From an uncultured Paenibacillus sp. (lineage in GTDB: Bacteria > Bacillota > Bacilli > Paenibacillales > Paenibacillaceae): 64,000 bases of DNA. This document shows, in pieces, positions 53,067 to 61,844 of this stretch. The stretch's first letter is position 1. Every line of letters begins with the position of its first letter. The position numbers and the translations under genes are program-made. The notes below the pieces were generated by a model, which saw only the letters and a list, made by a program, of their open reading frames with translations, was not told the origin of the DNA and made no database searches. The stretch lies in the NCBI GenBank assembly GCA_937895345.1, contig CALAWP010000042.1, forward strand, positions 1 through 64,000. Direction: 5' to 3'.

Positions 53067-53604
53067 ACGCGTCAGGTCGGAAATGCCCGAACGAAGATGG
53101 CGCCATACCGAAGGCGTCATGGCGGCCGCGGCCGCTCTTGCCCGCCGGTACGGCGAAGATCCGGAACGGGCCGAGCTGGCCGCGATCCTGCACGATGTCG
53201 CCAAATATTGGGCCGTAGACCGTCAGGAGTCGATCATTCGCGAGCATGGCTTGCCTCAAGAGGTGCTCGCGTACGACAAGGAGCTCTGGCATGCCCCTGC
53301 AGGCGCGTGGGTAGCGGAGCATGAATTCGGCGTGTCCGATTCCGGCGTTCTGGACGCCATCCGCTATCATACTTCGGGCAGAAAAGGGATGAGCCGGCTG
53401 GAGAAGATCGTCTGGCTGGCCGATTATATCGAGCCCGGCCGGGACTTTCCCGGCGTCGGCGAAGTAAGGGCGATCGCGGAGCGCAGCCTGGAGGAAGCGA
53501 TATTGTCCGCGCTGGACCGGACGATTATGTTTCTGATCCAGAAGGGGAAACGAATTTATCCCGATACGATTCATGCCCGCAACGATTTATTGGAACAACT
53601 ATAG
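53044..53604 (+). CDS. yqeK: YqeK, HD-domain diadenosine tetraphosphatase
   Basis: The 186-aa protein has the HD set RRWRHTEGV, AILHDVAKYW, AGAWVAEHEFG and IRYHTSG, followed by WLADYIEPGR. It hydrolyses Ap4A symmetrically. AAGGAGG lies 10 nt upstream, inside nadD. Confidence 0.94.
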   Translation: MDRQEMIERVRSEMPERRWRHTEGVMAAAAALARRYGEDPERAELAAILHDVAKYWAVDRQESIIREHGLPQEVLAYDKELWHAPAGAWVAEHEFGVSDSGVLDAIRYHTSGRKGMSRLEKIVWLADYIEPGRDFPGVGEVRAIAERSLEEAILSALDRTIMFLIQKGKRIYPDTIHARNDLLEQL

Positions 53605-53662
53605 GATAGGCTCGAAAATTCAATGAAGCATTTTATTTTACAGACGCAATGGAGGTCAATGG

Positions 53663-54010
53663 ATGGCATTACATGCTGACGCACTGCTCAAAACGGCGGT
53701 GGAAGCCGCAGAGAACAAAAAAGCGGCCGATATCGTGGCGCTTAACTTAAAGGATATTTCGCTCGTAGCGGACTATTTCGTCATTTGCAGCGGCAACTCC
53801 GATACGCAGGTGCAGGCGATTACGTCGGAAATCCGCAAGCAAGCGGAAGCGGGCGGCGTGCGGGTCCGCGGCATCGAAGGCGCGGATTCGGCCCGATGGG
53901 TGCTGATCGATCTGGGCGACGTCGTCGTGCACGTATTCCACCGCGAGGAGCGGGAATATTACAATATCGAGCGGCTTTGGTCCGACGCCAAGGTTGTGGA
54001 GTTCGCATGA
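53663..54010 (+). CDS. rsfS: Ribosomal silencing factor
   Basis: The 115-aa RsfS/Iojap protein has AADIVALNLKDISLVADYFVICSG and WVLIDLGDVVVHVFHREEREYYNIERLW. It binds uL14 and blocks subunit joining in starvation. GGAGG lies 7 nt before the ATG. It overlaps the S1-domain gene by 4 nt. Confidence 0.96.
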   Translation: MALHADALLKTAVEAAENKKAADIVALNLKDISLVADYFVICSGNSDTQVQAITSEIRKQAEAGGVRVRGIEGADSARWVLIDLGDVVVHVFHREEREYYNIERLWSDAKVVEFA

Positions 54011-54981
54011 GCCTGACGGCCGGCACGACACAGAAGCTTGCCGTAGTGCGGGAAGTGCCGCCGTACGGCTATTTTATCGGCGGTCCGGATGGCGAGGTGC
54101 TTCTGCCGTACGCGGAAACGGACGGAGCAAAGCTGAAGGCCGGGGATACGGCGGAGGCGTTCATTTACCACGATTCCGAGGACCGTCCCGTGGCGACGCT
54201 GCGCAAGCCGCTGCTGCAGCTGAACGGGCTTGCCCGTCTTCGCGTCGCGGACGTCCATCCCCGTCTGGGCTGCTTTCTCGATTTCGGACTTGACCGCCAT
54301 CTGCTGCTGCCGCTGTCGGAGCTTCCGGAGCGGATCGAATACAGGCCGCTGCCGGGCGACGAAGTATACGTCCTGATGACGCATGACAAGTCGGGCAGAC
54401 TCCTCGCCAAGCTGGCGACGGAGAAGGAGCTGGGGCCGCTCGCGTTTTCGGCGCCGGCCGACTGGCGCAACAGCTGGGTGGAAGGCTGGGTAACCAAGAC
54501 GCTGCAGATGGGCTCGTTCGTCATGCTGGACGGCGGCGTCGTCGGCTTCGGCGTGTACGGGCTGATACCCGAATCGGAGCGGACGAGAGCGCTGCGGCTG
54601 GGCGAGCGCGTGCGGGCCCGGGTCGCCTTTATTCGCGAGGACGGAAGGGTCAACCTGTCGATGGCGGAGCGAAAGGAGATCGGGCGCAATCTCGACGCGG
54701 ACCGCATTCTTGCCTTTCTCAAGGAGCGGCCCGGCGGAGGAATGCCGTATTCCGACGAGACGGAAGCGGAACTGATCAAAGCCCGCTTCGGCATCAGCAA
54801 GAGCGCGTTCAAGCGCGCCCTCGGCAAGCTGATGCGCGAAGGCCTGGCGACGCAGAAGGGCAGCTGGACGTATTTGACCGAGCAGGCGCTGCGGACGAAC
54901 GAGGCTCCTGAAGGAGCGGAGCCGTCTTCCGGAACGGCCGGCGGACGCGATGCCGGCGGCAAAGGAGAGGAGACGCCGTGA
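54007..54981 (+). CDS. S1-like RNA-binding protein (CvfB/YitL family)
   Basis: The 324-aa protein has tandem S1-like OB domains (YGYFIGGPDGEVLLPY, LGCFLDFGLDRHLLLPLSEL, and a third in VEGWVTKTLQMGSFVMLDGGVVGFG) and a C-terminal winged helix (IKARFGISKSAFKRALGKLMREGL). CvfB proteins bind RNA and affect virulence or stress genes in Staphylococcus. It sits between rsfS and yqeM, where B. subtilis has no gene. ATGA overlap upstream and GTGA overlap downstream. Confidence 0.92.
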   Translation: MSLTAGTTQKLAVVREVPPYGYFIGGPDGEVLLPYAETDGAKLKAGDTAEAFIYHDSEDRPVATLRKPLLQLNGLARLRVADVHPRLGCFLDFGLDRHLLLPLSELPERIEYRPLPGDEVYVLMTHDKSGRLLAKLATEKELGPLAFSAPADWRNSWVEGWVTKTLQMGSFVMLDGGVVGFGVYGLIPESERTRALRLGERVRARVAFIREDGRVNLSMAERKEIGRNLDADRILAFLKERPGGGMPYSDETEAELIKARFGISKSAFKRALGKLMREGLATQKGSWTYLTEQALRTNEAPEGAEPSSGTAGGRDAGGKGEETP

Positions 54982-55745
54982 CGGCATCGTACGGACTGTT
55001 CGCGAAAGTGTACGACGAGCTGATGGAGGATATGCCGTACGCCGAATGGCTCGGATTCGCCAGGGCAGGCTGGGACCGCTACGGCATGCCGGAGACGGTC
55101 GTCGATCTCGGATGCGGCACGGGCAGCATCTCCATTCCGCTTGCCAAGTCCGGGTTTCACGTATACGGCATCGATCTGTCCTCCGAAATGCTGGCGGTCG
55201 CGCGCAGCAAGTGGGACGAGACGCCGCAGCAGGCCGCAAGGCCGCGCGCGGGCTCCATCCGCTGGCTGCAGCAGGATATGCGGAGCTGGGAGCTTCACGA
55301 GCCGGCGGACGCCGTCATCTCGTTTTGCGACTGCCTGAATTATTTGACGGAGGAAGCGGATATCGAAGCGGCGTTCCGGGCGACGTTCGCGTCACTCAAG
55401 AACGGCGGCTCCTTTCTGTTCGACGTCCATCCGCCGAAGCAGTTTCGCCGTTATGCGGAGGAGCAGCCATTCGTGCTCGACGAGCGGAACATCGCCTACA
55501 TATGGACTTGCGAATTGGACGAGCCCCGCTGCGAGATCGAGCACCGGCTGACCATCTTTGCGAGGGAAAAGGACGCCAGCTTTCGCCGGTTTGAGGAGAC
55601 GCACATCCAGCGGGCATACGATCCGGATTGGCTTGAGGACGCCTTGCGTCGAGCGGGCTTCAGCCGGGTGGACCGGTATGCGGATTTCGAGCTGAAGCCC
55701 GCGACGGCCGAATCGGAACGGCTGTTTTTTGCCGCGGTCAAATGA
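54978..55745 (+). CDS. yqeM: Class I SAM-dependent methyltransferase (YqeM)
   Basis: The 255-aa methyltransferase has motif I VVDLGCGTGSISIPLAKSG, GIDLSSEML, the LQQDMRSW region and DAVISFCDCLNYL. The target is unknown. The GTG at 54978 overlaps the S1 gene and follows GGAGAGGAG. It ends the yqe cluster. Confidence 0.93.
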   Translation: MTASYGLFAKVYDELMEDMPYAEWLGFARAGWDRYGMPETVVDLGCGTGSISIPLAKSGFHVYGIDLSSEMLAVARSKWDETPQQAARPRAGSIRWLQQDMRSWELHEPADAVISFCDCLNYLTEEADIEAAFRATFASLKNGGSFLFDVHPPKQFRRYAEEQPFVLDERNIAYIWTCELDEPRCEIEHRLTIFAREKDASFRRFEETHIQRAYDPDWLEDALRRAGFSRVDRYADFELKPATAESERLFFAAVK

Positions 55746-55785
55746 CGCCGCCGCTTTTGGATTCCGGAATCGCTCAAAATAGATC

Positions 55786-55815
55786 TTGCCAAACGGGAAT
55801 CGCTTCCGCTATAGT
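55786..55815 (+). promoter_or_regulatory. Promoter of the thiamine operon leader
   Basis: TTGCCA (55786-55791) and TATAGT (55810-55815), 18 bp apart, lie about 35 bp before the riboswitch. Confidence 0.65.
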
Positions 55816-55854
55816 AAGGATGAGCCGCAAGCGAGGCTCCTATAATTGCATACA

Positions 55855-55950
55855 TACTGCGGGTGCTGGATCAAGTCCGGCTGAGATGGAAGCCTTATGC
55901 TTCGGACCGTTAATCTGAACCAGGTAATGCTGGCGTAGAGAACGTATCGA
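55855..55950 (+). ncRNA. TPP riboswitch (THI element)
   Basis: The conserved THI-box elements appear in order: GGGTGCTGGA, CCGGCTGAGATGG, the variable P3 stem-loop, GGACCGTTAATCTGAACC, and AGGTAATGCTGGCGTAGAG. Binding of thiamine pyrophosphate would favour the downstream terminator and shut off the thi operon. Confidence 0.96.
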
Positions 55951-56073
55951 ATAGATGCCATTCGACTTTTCTCGGATGGTCTTTTTGTTGGAATGGAACG
56001 GGAAATCGCGCAAGCCGCATGGGCGGCGCATGCCGCTTCGGGGCGGCCTTTCCCGTTTCTTCCCTCCCACGTC

Positions 56074-56107
56074 AGCTTCGCCGCATGGTTGCGGTGAGGC
56101 TTTTTTT
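56074..56107 (+). terminator. Riboswitch-controlled terminator
   Basis: A 12-bp stem (AGCTTCGCCGCA / TGCGGTGAGGCT) with TGGT loop is followed by seven T residues, 90 bp upstream of thiF. It is the likely expression platform. Confidence 0.88.
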
Positions 56108-56197
56108 ATTGCCGGCACGGACGCTTTCGAAGAGGCCTTTGTGATGCCCAAGGCGGAACCGTTTGGCACGTTACAAAGAGAGAAGGAGGCGGTAAAC

Positions 56198-57280
56198 ATG
56201 CCGGAACGATCCGAAGAAACGGTCAGCGGCCGGGGAGATGGCCGAAATGCAGCGGATTACGCCGATGACGCCGGCTCCCGCTATTCGCGGCAGATGTTGT
56301 TTGCCCCGATCGGGGAAGAGGGTCAGCGCAAGCTGGGAGAGAGCTCCGTGCTCATCGCCGGCATGGGCGCGCTCGGCACGGTGCTGGCCGGCCATATGGT
56401 CAGGGCGGGCGTCGGGCATGTCCGGATCGTGGACCGCGATTACGTGGAAAGCAGCAATTTGCAGCGGCAGGCGCTGTACAACGAAGACGATGTGCTCGCG
56501 GCGCTGCCGAAGGTCGAAGCGGCGGCGCGAAAGCTGAGACGAATCAATTCGTCCGTCACGATCGAGCCCGTATCGGCGGATATAACCGTCCGCAATGCGG
56601 CGGAGCTGCTGGAAGGGATGGACCTGGCGCTCGACGGCACCGACAATTTCGCGACCCGGTTTTTGCTGAACGACGCCTGCTGGCAGGCCGGAATTCCGTT
56701 CGCATACGGAGGAGCGGTCAGCTCGCGCGGAATGAGCGCGCTGTTCATCCCCGGCCAGACGCCGTGTCTGCGCTGCTTCATCCCATCCGGCGGAGCCGCC
56801 GGGGAAACCTGCGATACGGCCGGCGTCATTGCGCCGGTTGTCGACATCGTCGCATCCTGCCAGGCGACGGAGGCGCTCAAGCTGCTGGTCGGGGACGAGA
56901 AGCATCGCCGGAACAGCCTGTTGTCCTTCGATATTTGGCATAACCGCCATTACGAAATGAAATTTGGCGAGCCGCTTCCGGACTGCCCGTGCTGCGGGCT
57001 GAAGCAATACCCGGCCCTGGAATGGGAGCGGGAAGAGGCGGTTACGATGTGCGGGCGCGACAGCGTGCAAATTGCCGGGAGGGGACCGCTCGAGCTGGAG
57101 CAGTGGCAGCGGCGGCTGGCTCCCGTCTCGAAAAAATTGACGGCCAATCCGTATTTGCTGCGCGCCGAGCTGCGCGAAGGGGAACGGCTGGTGCTGTTCG
57201 CCGACGGCCGCGCGCTCGTTCAAGGGACGACGGACCCGGTTCGGGCCAAGTCGCTGTACGCCCGGTATATCGGGCTGTAA
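56198..57280 (+). CDS. thiF: ThiF/MoeB-type ThiS adenylyltransferase
   Basis: The 360-aa E1-like enzyme adenylates the ThiS C-terminus. It has LIAGMGALGT, DRDYVESSNLQRQ, LDGTDNFATRFLLND, a catalytic-Cys region GETCDTAGV and zinc ligands CLRC and CPCC. The C-terminal 90 residues form an extra domain. GAAGGAGG lies 8 nt before the ATG at 56198; the frame is open further upstream, but that part overlaps the riboswitch terminator. First gene of the thiamine operon. Confidence 0.92.
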   Translation: MPERSEETVSGRGDGRNAADYADDAGSRYSRQMLFAPIGEEGQRKLGESSVLIAGMGALGTVLAGHMVRAGVGHVRIVDRDYVESSNLQRQALYNEDDVLAALPKVEAAARKLRRINSSVTIEPVSADITVRNAAELLEGMDLALDGTDNFATRFLLNDACWQAGIPFAYGGAVSSRGMSALFIPGQTPCLRCFIPSGGAAGETCDTAGVIAPVVDIVASCQATEALKLLVGDEKHRRNSLLSFDIWHNRHYEMKFGEPLPDCPCCGLKQYPALEWEREEAVTMCGRDSVQIAGRGPLELEQWQRRLAPVSKKLTANPYLLRAELREGERLVLFADGRALVQGTTDPVRAKSLYARYIGL

Positions 57281-57397
57281 ACGGGCCGTCGGGGCAATGC
57301 CCTTGCTAACGCTGTGAGGCGGCGTACGGACGAAGGAACTCGAAGTCCCCCGGGCAGGGCGGCTGGACATGAGATCAAGGAGAAGGAGGAGCGGTTT

Positions 57398-58021
57398 ATG
57401 AAAGATTTTCGGCTGTATGCCATTACCGGCGAGCAGTTTCATCCCGGCCGCGCCATGCTTCACGTTATGGAGCAGGCGATATTGGGCGGGGCGGACATTA
57501 TTCAGCTGCGGGACAAAAAGGGGAGCAAAGCCGAGGTGCTCGCCAAGGCCCAGGCGCTTCGGAAGCTGACCCGGCGCTACGGCGTCACGTTTATCGTCAA
57601 CGACGATATCGACATCGCGCTGGAGGCGGATGCGGACGGCGTTCATCTCGGGCAAGGCGATCTGCCGTTGCCGGAGGCGAGAAAGCGGATGGGGGGCAAA
57701 GTGATCGGCATTTCCACGCACGCCATCGAAGAGGCGCTGCTCGCGCAAGAGCAGGGCGCGGATTACATCGGCGTCGGCCCCGTCTTTCCGACGAAAACGA
57801 AGGAGAACGTTACGCCGGTCACCGTCGATTATGTGCGGGAGGTCAGCCGGCGAATCGCGATTCCGTTCGTCGCCATCGGCGGCATCAAGCTGCATAACGT
57901 GGACGAGGTGATCCGGGCGGGAGCGAGACGCATATGCGCTGTAAGCGAAATTGTCGGCAGCGACGACGTGAAGGGGACGTGCGAGGCATTTATCCGCAAG
58001 CTGGAAAAGGGGGGCGCATGA
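57398..58021 (+). CDS. thiE: Thiamine-phosphate synthase
   Basis: The 207-aa TIM barrel joins HMP-PP and the thiazole phosphate. It has IIQLRDKKG, VNDDIDIALEADADGVHLGQGDLP, VIGISTH, YIGVGPVFPTKTKEN and VAIGGI, matching ThiE rather than the aromatase TenI. AAGGAGG precedes the ATG at 57398. It lies 117 bp after thiF. Confidence 0.95.
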   Translation: MKDFRLYAITGEQFHPGRAMLHVMEQAILGGADIIQLRDKKGSKAEVLAKAQALRKLTRRYGVTFIVNDDIDIALEADADGVHLGQGDLPLPEARKRMGGKVIGISTHAIEEALLAQEQGADYIGVGPVFPTKTKENVTPVTVDYVREVSRRIAIPFVAIGGIKLHNVDEVIRAGARRICAVSEIVGSDDVKGTCEAFIRKLEKGGA

Positions 58022-58025
58022 CGGG

Positions 58026-58226
58026 ATGGAGCTGATTATTAACGGAGAATCGCGGCAGATCGAAGCGGCCGCCACGGTGCAGGACGTCGCGGAGCGGCTC
58101 GGGCTGCTCGGCAAGCCGATCGTCGCCGAAGCGGACGGCGTCGTGCTGCATGCGTCGCAGTGGGAGCGGACGCCGGTGCGTGACGGCATGCGGATCGAAT
58201 TTGTACATTTTGTAGGAGGGGGATGA
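58026..58226 (+). CDS. thiS: Sulfur carrier protein ThiS
   Basis: The 66-aa ubiquitin-like carrier ends in the required Gly-Gly (FVGGG). It is adenylated by ThiF and becomes a thiocarboxylate that donates sulfur to ThiG. Confidence 0.95.
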   Translation: MELIINGESRQIEAAATVQDVAERLGLLGKPIVAEADGVVLHASQWERTPVRDGMRIEFVHFVGGG

Positions 58227-58230
58227 CGGC

Positions 58231-59043
58231 ATGGCTGCGGAGGCGATGAGCGGCACGAATGAGGCGCGCAAAGATTTGCTGGCGATCGGCGGCAAAAAGC
58301 TGACCTCCCGAATTTTTATCGGGACGGGTCTGTTTCCGAATCCATACGTGCAAAAGGAGGCGATCCGGGCGTCCGGTTCCGAGGTGCTGACGTTCGCGAT
58401 CCGCCGCGTCAATCTGGACGCGGCGGAGGACGACTCCATCTTGCAGCACGTGGAAGGCGAAGGCTACACCTTTCTGCCGAATACTTCGGGCGCCAGAACG
58501 GCGGAGGAGGCGGTCCGGATCGCGCGTTTGGCGCGGGCATCGGGACTGAGCGATTGGGTCAAGGTCGAAATCAGCGCCAACGAGCGGACGCTGCTGCCCG
58601 ACCCGGTCGAAACGCTGAAGGCGACGGAGACGCTGGTGAAGGAAGGATTTACGGTGCTGCCGTACACGTCGGACGACCCGATACTGTGCAAGCGTCTCGA
58701 GGAGGCGGGAGCGGCCGCCGTCATGCCGGGCGGCGCGCCGATCGGCACCGGGCTCGGCATTTTGAATCCGTACAACTTGGGACTGATCGTCGAGGAGGCG
58801 AACGTGCCGATTATTGTGGACGCCGGCCTGGGTTCGGCCGCGGATGTCGTCCAGGCGATGGAGCTGGGCGCCGCGGGCGTTCTGATGAATACGCCGGTCG
58901 CCAAGGCGAAGGATCCCGTCGCCATGGCCCGCGCGATGCGGCTGGCGGCCGAGGCGGGGCGGCTGTCCTATTTGTCCGGGCGGATCGCCAAAAAGAAATA
59001 TGCCACGGCCAGCAGCGGACTCGAACATTTGATGCTGCGATGA
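58231..59043 (+). CDS. thiG: Thiazole synthase
   Basis: The 270-aa enzyme has SRIFIGTGLFPNP, VLTFAIRRVNL, WVKVEI with the Schiff-base Lys, AAVMPGGAPIGTG and VDAGLG. It forms the thiazole ring from DXP, dehydroglycine and ThiS-COSH. It starts 4 bp after thiS. Confidence 0.96.
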   Translation: MAAEAMSGTNEARKDLLAIGGKKLTSRIFIGTGLFPNPYVQKEAIRASGSEVLTFAIRRVNLDAAEDDSILQHVEGEGYTFLPNTSGARTAEEAVRIARLARASGLSDWVKVEISANERTLLPDPVETLKATETLVKEGFTVLPYTSDDPILCKRLEEAGAAAVMPGGAPIGTGLGILNPYNLGLIVEEANVPIIVDAGLGSAADVVQAMELGAAGVLMNTPVAKAKDPVAMARAMRLAAEAGRLSYLSGRIAKKKYATASSGLEHLMLR

Positions 59044-59112
59044 AAGCGGCGGTTAACTTCATGCCGGCCGAAACGGACGCGCGTTGTCCGGTTTCCCGGT
59101 CAGGAAAGCGAT

Positions 59113-60240
59113 GTGTCCTCGATGAGTGAAACGATCTTGGTGCTGGGCGGCGGCATCATCGGGCTTTCGTGCGCGCTGGAGCTTGGGCGGCGCGGCTTCA
59201 AGACGAAGCTTCTCGAAACGAAGCGATGCGGCGGCCAGGCATCCGGGGCGGCGGCGGGCATGCTGGCTCCCTATTCGGAAAATGCGGATGGTCCCGATCC
59301 CTTTTTTCGGCTGTGTCGGGACAGCTTGAGCCTGTACCCCGAATGGCAGACGGCGGTGCGGGACATCTCCGGCCGTTCGTTCGAATATGCCGAGACGGGC
59401 AGCTTGTATGCGGCTTATCACGACGCCGATCTGCTTGCGCTCGAGGGGAGACTGCTGTGGCAACGGGAAAACGGCTCCACGGGCGAGCTCGTAACGGGCA
59501 AGGCGCTGCGCGAGCTGGAGCCGCAGCTGTCTCCGGCGGTGCGGGCCGCGCTGTATACGCCGGAGGAAAGCCATGTGTACGCTCCGGACTTTGTCCGGGC
59601 GCTGGAGACGGCTTGCCGCCGTATCGGTGTGGCCATATACGAGCAGCTGGAGAGGGTGGAAGCAGTCCAGCTCGAACGGGAAGCGGCTGTCCGGGCGCTC
59701 GACGGGACCGTCTATCGCGGCGATCTTCTGGTCGTTTGCAGCGGAGCGTGGGCCCAGGAGCTGTCCGGGCCGCTCGGTATCCGCATCCCCGTTTATCCGA
59801 TTCGGGGTCAAATTTGCGCGTATCGGCTGGATAAAACCGGGCCCGTGCGTCATATGATTTTCGGTCCGCAAGGGTATATGGTAGCCAAGGCGAACGGCAC
59901 GCTCGTCTGCGGAGCGTCGGAGGACGTGGCGGGTTACGACAGTTCCGTTACGGTTCGAGGCATCGAGCGTCTCCGCCGCTGGAACAAGGATGTCGTGCCG
60001 CGGCTCGGCTCGCTGGAGCCGTTCCACAGCTGGGCGGGGCTGCGGCCCGCCACGCAGGACGGCTATCCGCTGATCGGACGCACGGCCGCCTCGGGCCGGG
60101 TCGTGTTTGCGGCGGGCCATTACCGGAACGGCATTTTGCTCAGCCCCGTGACGGCCCGTCTGGTGGCGGATATCGCGGAAGGGCTGGGCGATCTTCCGTA
60201 CGGCGGCGCATTTGCCCCGGATCGGTTTGGGTATTTATAA
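59113..60240 (+). CDS. thiO: Glycine oxidase
   Basis: The 375-aa FAD-dependent oxidase has the dinucleotide motif VLGGGIIGLSCALEL, GQASGAAAGMLAP, RGQICAY, WAGLRPATQDGYPLIG and FAAGHYRNGILLSPVTA. It supplies iminoglycine for ThiG. The GTG at 59113 follows AGGA at 7 nt; ATG 59122 is an alternative. Confidence 0.94.
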   Translation: MSSMSETILVLGGGIIGLSCALELGRRGFKTKLLETKRCGGQASGAAAGMLAPYSENADGPDPFFRLCRDSLSLYPEWQTAVRDISGRSFEYAETGSLYAAYHDADLLALEGRLLWQRENGSTGELVTGKALRELEPQLSPAVRAALYTPEESHVYAPDFVRALETACRRIGVAIYEQLERVEAVQLEREAAVRALDGTVYRGDLLVVCSGAWAQELSGPLGIRIPVYPIRGQICAYRLDKTGPVRHMIFGPQGYMVAKANGTLVCGASEDVAGYDSSVTVRGIERLRRWNKDVVPRLGSLEPFHSWAGLRPATQDGYPLIGRTAASGRVVFAAGHYRNGILLSPVTARLVADIAEGLGDLPYGGAFAPDRFGYL

Positions 60241-60292
60241 AATGCCGGCTATCGCGCGTATCGGCGACAATAAGCGGGGAGGAGAAAGCGGC

Positions 60293-61153
60293 ATGCGGGT
60301 AAAAGAAGGAATGAAAACGCCGGCCAGAGCGTTGACGATTGCCGGTTCCGACAGCGGCGGCGGCGCCGGCATTCAGGCGGATCTGAAGACGTTCCAGGAG
60401 CTGGGCGTTTACGGGATGTCCGCGCTGACGGCGCTGACCGCGCAAAATACGACAGGGGTGCAAGCCGTTTTTCCGGTCGAACCCGAATTTGTAGCGCAGC
60501 AAATCCGGTCGGTCGGCGAGGACATCGGCGTCGACGCGCTGAAGACGGGCATGCTGTTCAGCGGAAGTATTATCCGGAAAGTGGCCGAGACGATTCGCAG
60601 CATGGCCTTGCCGCAGCTGGTCGTCGATCCCGTCATGATTGCCAAAGGCGGCGCGGCGCTGCTGCAGGAGGATGCGATCCAGGCGGTCATTGCGCATTTG
60701 CTGCCCCTTGCGGCGGCGGTTACGCCGAACATTCCGGAGGCGGAGGCGTTGACGGGAATTCGCATTGCCGGCAAAGCGGACAAACAGGAAGCGGCGCGGA
60801 GGCTGCATGGCTTCGGCGCCCGCTGGGTCATCGTCAAGGGCGGCCATGACGAAGGAGACGAGGCGGTCGATCTACTGTTCGACGGCCGCAACTTCCATGA
60901 AATGTCCGGCCCGCGGGTGCGGACGAAACGAACGCACGGCACCGGCTGCACGTTTTCGGCGGCGCTTACCGCCTGCCTCGCCCAAGGCATTCCGATGGAG
61001 GAAGCGGCCGCGTCGGCGAAGCGATTTATTCAAGCGGCCATCGAAGACGGCATTTTCATCGGTTCGGGTCACGGCCCGACCAACCACTGGGCGTACGGGA
61101 ACCGGCTTCGCCACCCCGTCGCCATGGGTGCGCGGGCGAGTGCAGAGGGATAG
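60293..61153 (+). CDS. thiD: Hydroxymethylpyrimidine/phosphomethylpyrimidine kinase
   Basis: The 286-aa ribokinase-like kinase has LTIAGSDSGGGAGIQADLKTF, GMLFSGSII, VVDPVMIAKGG, WVIVKGGH and the catalytic TKRTHGTGCTFSAA. It makes HMP-PP for ThiE. GGGGAGGAG lies 8 nt before the ATG at 60293. It ends the operon; no thiC, tenA or thiM is present in the window. Confidence 0.95.
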   Translation: MRVKEGMKTPARALTIAGSDSGGGAGIQADLKTFQELGVYGMSALTALTAQNTTGVQAVFPVEPEFVAQQIRSVGEDIGVDALKTGMLFSGSIIRKVAETIRSMALPQLVVDPVMIAKGGAALLQEDAIQAVIAHLLPLAAAVTPNIPEAEALTGIRIAGKADKQEAARRLHGFGARWVIVKGGHDEGDEAVDLLFDGRNFHEMSGPRVRTKRTHGTGCTFSAALTACLAQGIPMEEAAASAKRFIQAAIEDGIFIGSGHGPTNHWAYGNRLRHPVAMGARASAEG

Positions 61154-61212
61154 CGCAGAACCGTTCGGGCGTATCGCGCCGGTGCAGTATCGGGAGAACG
61201 TCTGATGCAGGC

Positions 61213-61720
61213 ATGGTGCGGATGCGAGGATGGTTGGAAGCAGAGATCCGAAAGCAGAAGGATGAAGTAAACGTATGGAAGAAGATGTACGAAAGTAGAT
61301 GGATGGCAGTAGAAGTACGGAATCAGAAGTACGGCAGCAGAACTGTGACAGTAAAAGTATGGCGTACAAGCATGGGGCAGGTTGTGGAAGTATAGTTTGA
61401 AGTGTGGTAGTTGAAGTACGCTTGTGGTATGGGTTAGAAGGATGGTTCAGAAGTGATAGTTGAAGTAAGGGCTGGAAGTTTGGAACAGAAGTGTGATGGT
61501 TGAAGCATGGGCTGGAAGTATATGGAGCAGAAATGATTGTTGAAGTATGGGCTGGAAGTATGGTGCAGAAGTGTGATATTGAAGTATGGGCTGGAAGTAT
61601 GGTGCAGAAGTGTGATGGTTGAAGGATGTGCAGTAATAATAGGGTCGTAAGTAGCTGCTGCTGTAGCGGGTGAAAGACTGTAGTGCGGATGAAAGCACAT
61701 TGGTGTGTTTGAAAGCGAAT
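61213..61720. repeat. Purine-rich minisatellite with 40-bp units
   Basis: A GA-rich tract of GAAGTATGG-like words becomes a regular tandem repeat at 61460-61625. GGGCTGGAAGT recurs at about 61469, 61509, 61549 and 61588, that is every 39-40 bp. No gene is supported between 61154 and 61840; short frames here lack ribosome binding sites. Confidence 0.75.
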
Positions 61721-61844
61721 ATGACGGAAAGTTCGGAGCAGATTCACAAGATGCAGGTAACGCTGGAAGCCTCAGAGGGATACAAACGTTTCGTTCACGC
61801 TCCAATTTTAAGCATAAGCAGTTTCGCGACCGGTAAGTACATCC

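Noticed and set aside
55955..56197. Upstream in-frame extension of thiF
   Set aside because: It would run through the riboswitch terminator; the ATG at 56198 has an ideal ribosome binding site.
56171..58189. A 672-codon minus-strand frame opposite thiF and thiE
   Set aside because: Shadow frame of well-supported thiamine genes.
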